64,000 nt of DNA from Lathyrus oleraceus (taxonomy: Eukaryota; Streptophyta; Magnoliopsida; Fabales; Fabaceae), in the NCBI RefSeq assembly GCF_024323335.1, contig NC_066581.1:435562238-435626237 (forward strand), read 5' to 3'. The translations under genes and the position numbers were made by a program. Shown piece after piece: positions 60,296 to 64,000 of the stretch (position 1 is the first letter of the stretch; every line of letters begins with the position of its first letter). Below the pieces are notes generated by a model. It ran no database searches, had not been told where the DNA came from, and worked only from the letters and a program-made list of their open reading frames with translations.

Positions 60296-62017
60296 ATGAG
60301 GACCGGTTTGAAAGACGATGTTGTCTACAGCTTCTTTGATCCTGAGATCAGTGTGCTGAAGGTTATGATAGCATTGATTACGCCCGACCATGTGGGGTTG
60401 TTTCGTGAGATGTACGGTGGTATTCTGAAGACAGTTTTCAGGCTCACAGACAGTGACAGAAGCGTCATTCATACACTTCTCCAGTTCTATGACCCGGGTT
60501 TGAGATGTTTCGTGTTCCCGGACTATTTGTTGGGACCTCTGATGGAGGACTATGCTAGCATCTTGGGTATTCAGATCCGAGATCAGATTCCTTTCTGTGC
60601 CATTAGGGGAGAGCCTGATATCCTGGGGATTTCTCGTGCTCTTTATTTGAGCCCGGAGGCGACCAAAGGGGGTTTGAAGGAGAAAGGAAAGTTACCCAGT
60701 TTTCATTTGAGTTTCTTGGAAGCTAAAGTCAAGGAACATGCTGCTGTGGGTAATTGGAAGACCGTTTGTGCCTTGATTGCTGTGAGCATTTATGGGACCG
60801 TTCTGTTTCCTAATCAGAAGAGATTTGTGGACCATAATGCTATCAGATTGTTCATACAGGGGAACCCTATTCCTACTCTGATCGGAGATGTTTATTACTC
60901 GGTTCATAACAGGAACGAGAAGCGGCGTGGTGGATTGATCCGGTGTTGTGCTCAGTTGCTATACAAGTGGTTTATGGGGTATTTGCCTTCCCGAGGTGCT
61001 TTTGCTTCTCTTGATCCTACGGTCAAGTGGTCAGTCAGGTTGATGGGTTTGCGAGCCACTGATATAGCTTGGACTCATAACGGTATGGCTGGACGGGATT
61101 TCATATATAGTTGCGGGAGCTTTCCTAATGTGCCTCTTATAGGAGTTCAGGGTTGCATCAATTACAACTCGGTGCTTCTTAGGAGACAGATGGGGTTTGC
61201 TGTAGAGGGTCCTCCTCTTGGACGAGAGATTCAGGAGTCCTTCTACTTCCCGATTAAGGGCAATCAGGCCAAGTTGAGGCAAGTGTTGGATGAGTGGCGT
61301 GACATTCAGAGAAAGGGCAAAGTTCCTTTTGGCAAGGTTAATAGTCGGTCTTTCCCCCCATTTGATGATTGGCTTCGAAAGAGGATTGAGATCACACATC
61401 TACCATTTCCTGGAGGTGATCCTTGGTGTCCTATGATTGAGGGTCCGCGTTCTTCCGTCAGTATGGAAGAATTCCTCGAGATGAAGAGAGCCAGAGGTCA
61501 GTTGCTTACAGAGAAAGCTGAATTGGAAATGAGTGTTGCTCGAATTCAGATGGCTAATCGGGAGATCAGAGTGAGGATGGAAGATCAGGATAAGCGACAT
61601 GCCATGGAAGCAAAGCGCTTTGAGATGGATACTGCTTACTATGGCAAGGTCAGTCAAGCTTTAGCGTCATCCACAAAGGAGCACGACATCACTAAAGAGA
61701 AGCTAGCCAGAGCCTCAAAGGTCATCGAAGATGAGAAGAGAAGGCAAATCCTTGTGAGGGATCAGAGGGAGGACAGAGTTAGAATCCTCGTCGCCGAGTG
61801 GGAAGCAAAGATGAAGACCAAGGAAGCAGAGAACGCGAAGATCACTGCTGAGAGGGATCATTATCAGGCTGAGAGAGATCATTACTTCAGACAGATGAAG
61901 ATTGGCCAGAAGGAGATCGGGAGATTGCAGCAGGAGAACACCGAGCTCAGGTTCGCTGCGGAGTTTGCGAAGATGGTTGATGATGTCGGGCCTTCTGTGG
62001 GACCTTCGTCGGACTAG
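60296..62017 (+). CDS. Element E ORF1 protein, intact, function unknown
   Basis: 573 residues from the ATG at 60296 (MRTGLKDDVV) to TAG; the frame is open further upstream but without an earlier ATG. Family pattern: LLQFYDPGLRCFVFPDYLL, EDYASILG, RDQIPFC, LFPNQKRFVD, NPIPTLIGDVYYSVH, NVPLIGVQGCINYN. Roughly residues 400-560 form a long charged coiled coil (many Glu, Lys, Arg; Met and Leu in heptad spacing). It is homologous to ORF1 of A and C and, like C's, has no lesion, although the gag beside it has lost its main domains. ORF1 of Ogre has no established function; resemblance to plant mobile domain proteins is my recollection. Confidence 0.9.
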   Translation: MRTGLKDDVVYSFFDPEISVLKVMIALITPDHVGLFREMYGGILKTVFRLTDSDRSVIHTLLQFYDPGLRCFVFPDYLLGPLMEDYASILGIQIRDQIPFCAIRGEPDILGISRALYLSPEATKGGLKEKGKLPSFHLSFLEAKVKEHAAVGNWKTVCALIAVSIYGTVLFPNQKRFVDHNAIRLFIQGNPIPTLIGDVYYSVHNRNEKRRGGLIRCCAQLLYKWFMGYLPSRGAFASLDPTVKWSVRLMGLRATDIAWTHNGMAGRDFIYSCGSFPNVPLIGVQGCINYNSVLLRRQMGFAVEGPPLGREIQESFYFPIKGNQAKLRQVLDEWRDIQRKGKVPFGKVNSRSFPPFDDWLRKRIEITHLPFPGGDPWCPMIEGPRSSVSMEEFLEMKRARGQLLTEKAELEMSVARIQMANREIRVRMEDQDKRHAMEAKRFEMDTAYYGKVSQALASSTKEHDITKEKLARASKVIEDEKRRQILVRDQREDRVRILVAEWEAKMKTKEAENAKITAERDHYQAERDHYFRQMKIGQKEIGRLQQENTELRFAAEFAKMVDDVGPSVGPSSD

Positions 62018-62459
62018 ACTTTTCTTATTTGTGTGGGTTACTGTCAGGCCTGTTGACGGAATTCACTTGCTTGTATTTCCTTCCTGATTCTGGAGATTTG
62101 TATATGACTTGTATCAGCTTTGATGTATGACTATGGCGCTTATTGTGCACTTGTGATATGCATGATTGTTTTCACTCAGTGATTGATCTTCAAGCTTTAT
62201 TTGCTTTCCGGTATGCACTCACACAGCACACACATGGTTGGGGGGTATCTTTGCTAAATCATATATCTCTGGTCTGTATGATGAAACCAAATGATGAATG
62301 TCAGAATATTGCCGCCGGATTATTATCTGTCTCGATGAAACCAGGATCGAAAAGACAGAGTGTTCCTCATATGGATAGACATTGCATTCATGCATAATCA
62401 TAATAACTTGTCTTCTATTTTGCAGGTGTCAGTGTCTAACCTGTTTGATTGACACAGGA
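62018..62459 (+). other. Element E spacer between ORF1 and gag
   Basis: 440 bp without a conserved ORF. A good splice-acceptor-like site, CTTGTCTTCTATTTTGCAG|GTGT, has its AG at 62424-62425, 35 bp before the gag ATG. The TTTTGCA...CAG|GTGT pattern recurs upstream of gag in A and C. Confidence 0.55.
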
Positions 62460-63686
62460 ATGATGAATCTCCCCAACGCCGACATTCTCGACCTGAAAGA
62501 GAAGATAGGTGAGTTGTTCAACATCATGCAAGGGCTCGCCGTGGGGCAGAAAGCAGTCGCTGAGAGGTTGGAGAGGATTGAAACCTGGTTGAGAATGGGG
62601 AAAATCCAGGGAGATGCTCTGTCGTCTGGAGTAAAGAAGCCCTCTGGCAGTATTCAGCACAAGAAGGAGGTTGAATCAAGTGATGGGCATGCCAAAAGGG
62701 GTACAGATCATTATCACCCGTATGCTGCCGCATTGACTATTCCTGCTGGTAACTCATTTGTACTACAGCAGTGGCGGTCACCTCCACAGAGAACACAGAA
62801 AGCTGGGTGCCAAGTGAGAAGAAGGATGGCAGATCGTCATTTTAATAAGCCGCCCGTGACTTATGCCTCTCTGTTTAAAAGGTTGATGGATCTCGGGTTG
62901 GTGCAGCCAAGGACATTGGTTCCAGGGAAACCGGATCAGAGGCTTGCAAGTTATGATGAGAATGTCAGGTGCGAGTTCCATGCTGATGCACCCGGATATC
63001 ACATTGAGGATTGCAAAGCTTTTAAGCATGTCGTTCAAGATTTGATGGATTCTAAAGCCATCAATTTTGATCGGATGACGGATGTTAATACTAACCCTGT
63101 GCCGATGCATGGCCTTATGGGGGTGAATGTGATGTTCAAAGACGAGAGGAAAATGGATGAAACGAACGGGGATCAGTTAAAGATGTCTGTGGTCCAGAAG
63201 CGTCTGATGAAGAGTGGGGCTTTCCCTGGTGTTGATAACTGTTGTGCGGCTGTCGCCACAAATGGGCGTGCAATGATGAGGGAAACAATTCAAGGAATGA
63301 TTGAAGTAGGAATGGACGATGTAAGATGTAAAGCACCCAGTCTGGCAGTTGAGACCGTCAAGGTGGAGAATGCCAGTTGTGTTAAGAAAGAGAAAAAGCT
63401 GTCCATTTCTTCTTACAAGCAGGCCATGGAAGTGGTAAAGAACGGGGAAGTCCTAGGCTGGGGAAAGATCATAGACATTGTGGTGAAGGCAGATATGTTC
63501 GGGGTTGGCTATCAGCCAGATCAAGACTTGTTTGGGCAAAACAGAGGATGTCGTCCACCATTCACATTTGTCAGTGCTGGAATGTTGGATCCAGGTCACG
63601 CCTCTACAGTAGGTGAAGAGATCGACAGTGACCGCGAGCTCGAGTCGTGGATAAAAGCGTGCGTACCAGAGAACTGGAAGGCCTAA
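62460..63686 (+). CDS. gag: Element E truncated Gag lacking capsid and protease
   Basis: 408 residues from the ATG at 62460 (a second ATG follows at once). Residues 1-45 align with the N-terminal coiled coil of C's Gag (LFNIMQGLAVGQ against MTMMQGVVQGQ). The next aligned block in C starts about 280 residues later (KIQ..SS..KKP), so the whole capsid core is missing. Then follow an Arg-rich part, RRMADRHFNKPPVTYASL, a knuckle-like CEFHADAPGYHIEDC, and NPVPMHG. After residue ~305 a second in-frame gap removes the protease, and the tail SYKQAMEVVKNGEVLGWGK resumes as in C. It stops at TAA (63684-63686), where C has a Glu codon. Both deletions keep the frame. Such a protein could bind RNA but not build a capsid (inference). 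Confidence 0.85.
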   Translation: MMNLPNADILDLKEKIGELFNIMQGLAVGQKAVAERLERIETWLRMGKIQGDALSSGVKKPSGSIQHKKEVESSDGHAKRGTDHYHPYAAALTIPAGNSFVLQQWRSPPQRTQKAGCQVRRRMADRHFNKPPVTYASLFKRLMDLGLVQPRTLVPGKPDQRLASYDENVRCEFHADAPGYHIEDCKAFKHVVQDLMDSKAINFDRMTDVNTNPVPMHGLMGVNVMFKDERKMDETNGDQLKMSVVQKRLMKSGAFPGVDNCCAAVATNGRAMMRETIQGMIEVGMDDVRCKAPSLAVETVKVENASCVKKEKKLSISSYKQAMEVVKNGEVLGWGKIIDIVVKADMFGVGYQPDQDLFGQNRGCRPPFTFVSAGMLDPGHASTVGEEIDSDRELESWIKACVPENWKA

Positions 63687-64000
63687 AAGATTATCACTGT
63701 CACTCATCCGGAAGAGTAATATTTTCTGTTTTCAATTCTGTTTGCATGAAAACCATACGTTTTACCCGAAACGTAATGGTTCATTGTAAGGGCCATCTCA
63801 TATGTTTCATTGTGCAACGTTTTGCATCATTAATAAATGGGTGTTTTTCACATTAAAAGCGGTGTTCCCTGTTTTTTATTTATTTTTGCAGTTTTTTTAA
63901 AAAAAAAAACAAATAAAAATGGCAATGTTTGTTTTCATTTTCTTTCCTTGTGTTTTGTCTCGTTCCGACTTCGAAAAATAATTCTCCGGATCTCATTGAT
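63687..64000 (+). other. Element E pro-RT intron start (predicted), cut by window edge
   Basis: After the stop the frame continues for 10 codons to GAAGA|GTAATATT, a donor at 63716 in the same context as the GA|GTAAT donors of A and C. The following T-rich sequence with TGAAAACCATACG resembles the start of C's intron. With introns of 244-263 bp in the others, the acceptor would be expected near 63960-63980; none is obvious before the edge. Runs of T and A (63887-63917) are low complexity. Confidence 0.55.

Larger units (their letters stand above)
54298..64000 (+). mobile_element. Element E: Ogre-type retrotransposon in plus orientation, continues past window
   Basis: It starts with an LTR beginning TGTAACACC, inserted in B's gag after CATAG (54293-54297, the predicted target duplicate). 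5' LTR, PBS, leader, ORF1 and a shortened gag are present; any RT, 3' UTR and 3' LTR lie right of the window. The LTR is related to that of C and closer still to F. Gag lacks capsid and protease, so E is probably non-autonomous and would depend on proteins from a related element. Confidence 0.92.

Overview
The window is plant nuclear DNA made entirely of LTR retrotransposons. I found no host gene, tRNA, rRNA or CRISPR array. All elements are Ty3/gypsy of the Tat lineage, Ogre type. The evidence is LTRs of about 4.7-5.1 kb, element lengths of 22-25 kb, a primer binding site matching the 3' end of tRNA-Arg (TGGCGACTCTGCTGGGGA type), an extra ORF1 between 5' LTR and gag, an intron between pro and RT, and a long repeat-rich 3' UTR after pol. 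Such nested Ogre clusters suggest a large-genome legume of tribe Fabeae (pea, vetch, lentil, Lathyrus type); that assignment is an inference.

Five elements, A-F without D, are nested. B (minus strand, degenerate) is the host. Its pieces lie at 573-2084, 26881-30332 and 52665-54297. A (minus, 2085-26880, complete, 24.8 kb) sits in B's integrase region with target duplication GCTAC. C (minus, 30333-52664, complete, 22.3 kb) sits in B's protease region with target duplication CGTCC. E (plus, from 54298 past the right edge) sits in B's gag. F (plus, 1-572) is the end of an LTR inserted in B's 3' UTR.

A reads on the minus strand from its 5' LTR (21824-26880) through PBS, leader, ORF1 (20803-19355), gag-pro (19052-15748), a 263-bp intron, RT-RNaseH-integrase (15484-12022), 3' UTR (to 7157), polypurine tract and 3' LTR (7142-2085). 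C has the same order: 5' LTR 52664-47918, ORF1 47097-45457, gag-pro 45053-41740, intron, pol 41495-38030, 3' UTR, 3' LTR 35091-30333. E has a 5' LTR (54298-59243), an intact ORF1 and a shortened gag that lacks capsid and protease, so it looks non-autonomous.

The most unusual content is non-coding. (1) Just 3' of pol in A, B and C lies an array of short hairpins whose stems vary together and whose imperfect pairs are G-U on the sense RNA. (2) The LTRs of A, C, E and F share two-stem modules and further hairpins with the same sense-strand bias. (3) All LTRs carry a second PBS-like sequence 40-75 bp inside their end. (4) The 3' UTRs of C and A hold many copies of a motif equal to the core of the PBS, so the sense RNA repeats the 3' end of the primer tRNA. 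(5) E's gag has two in-frame domain deletions. All alignments and counts were made by eye.
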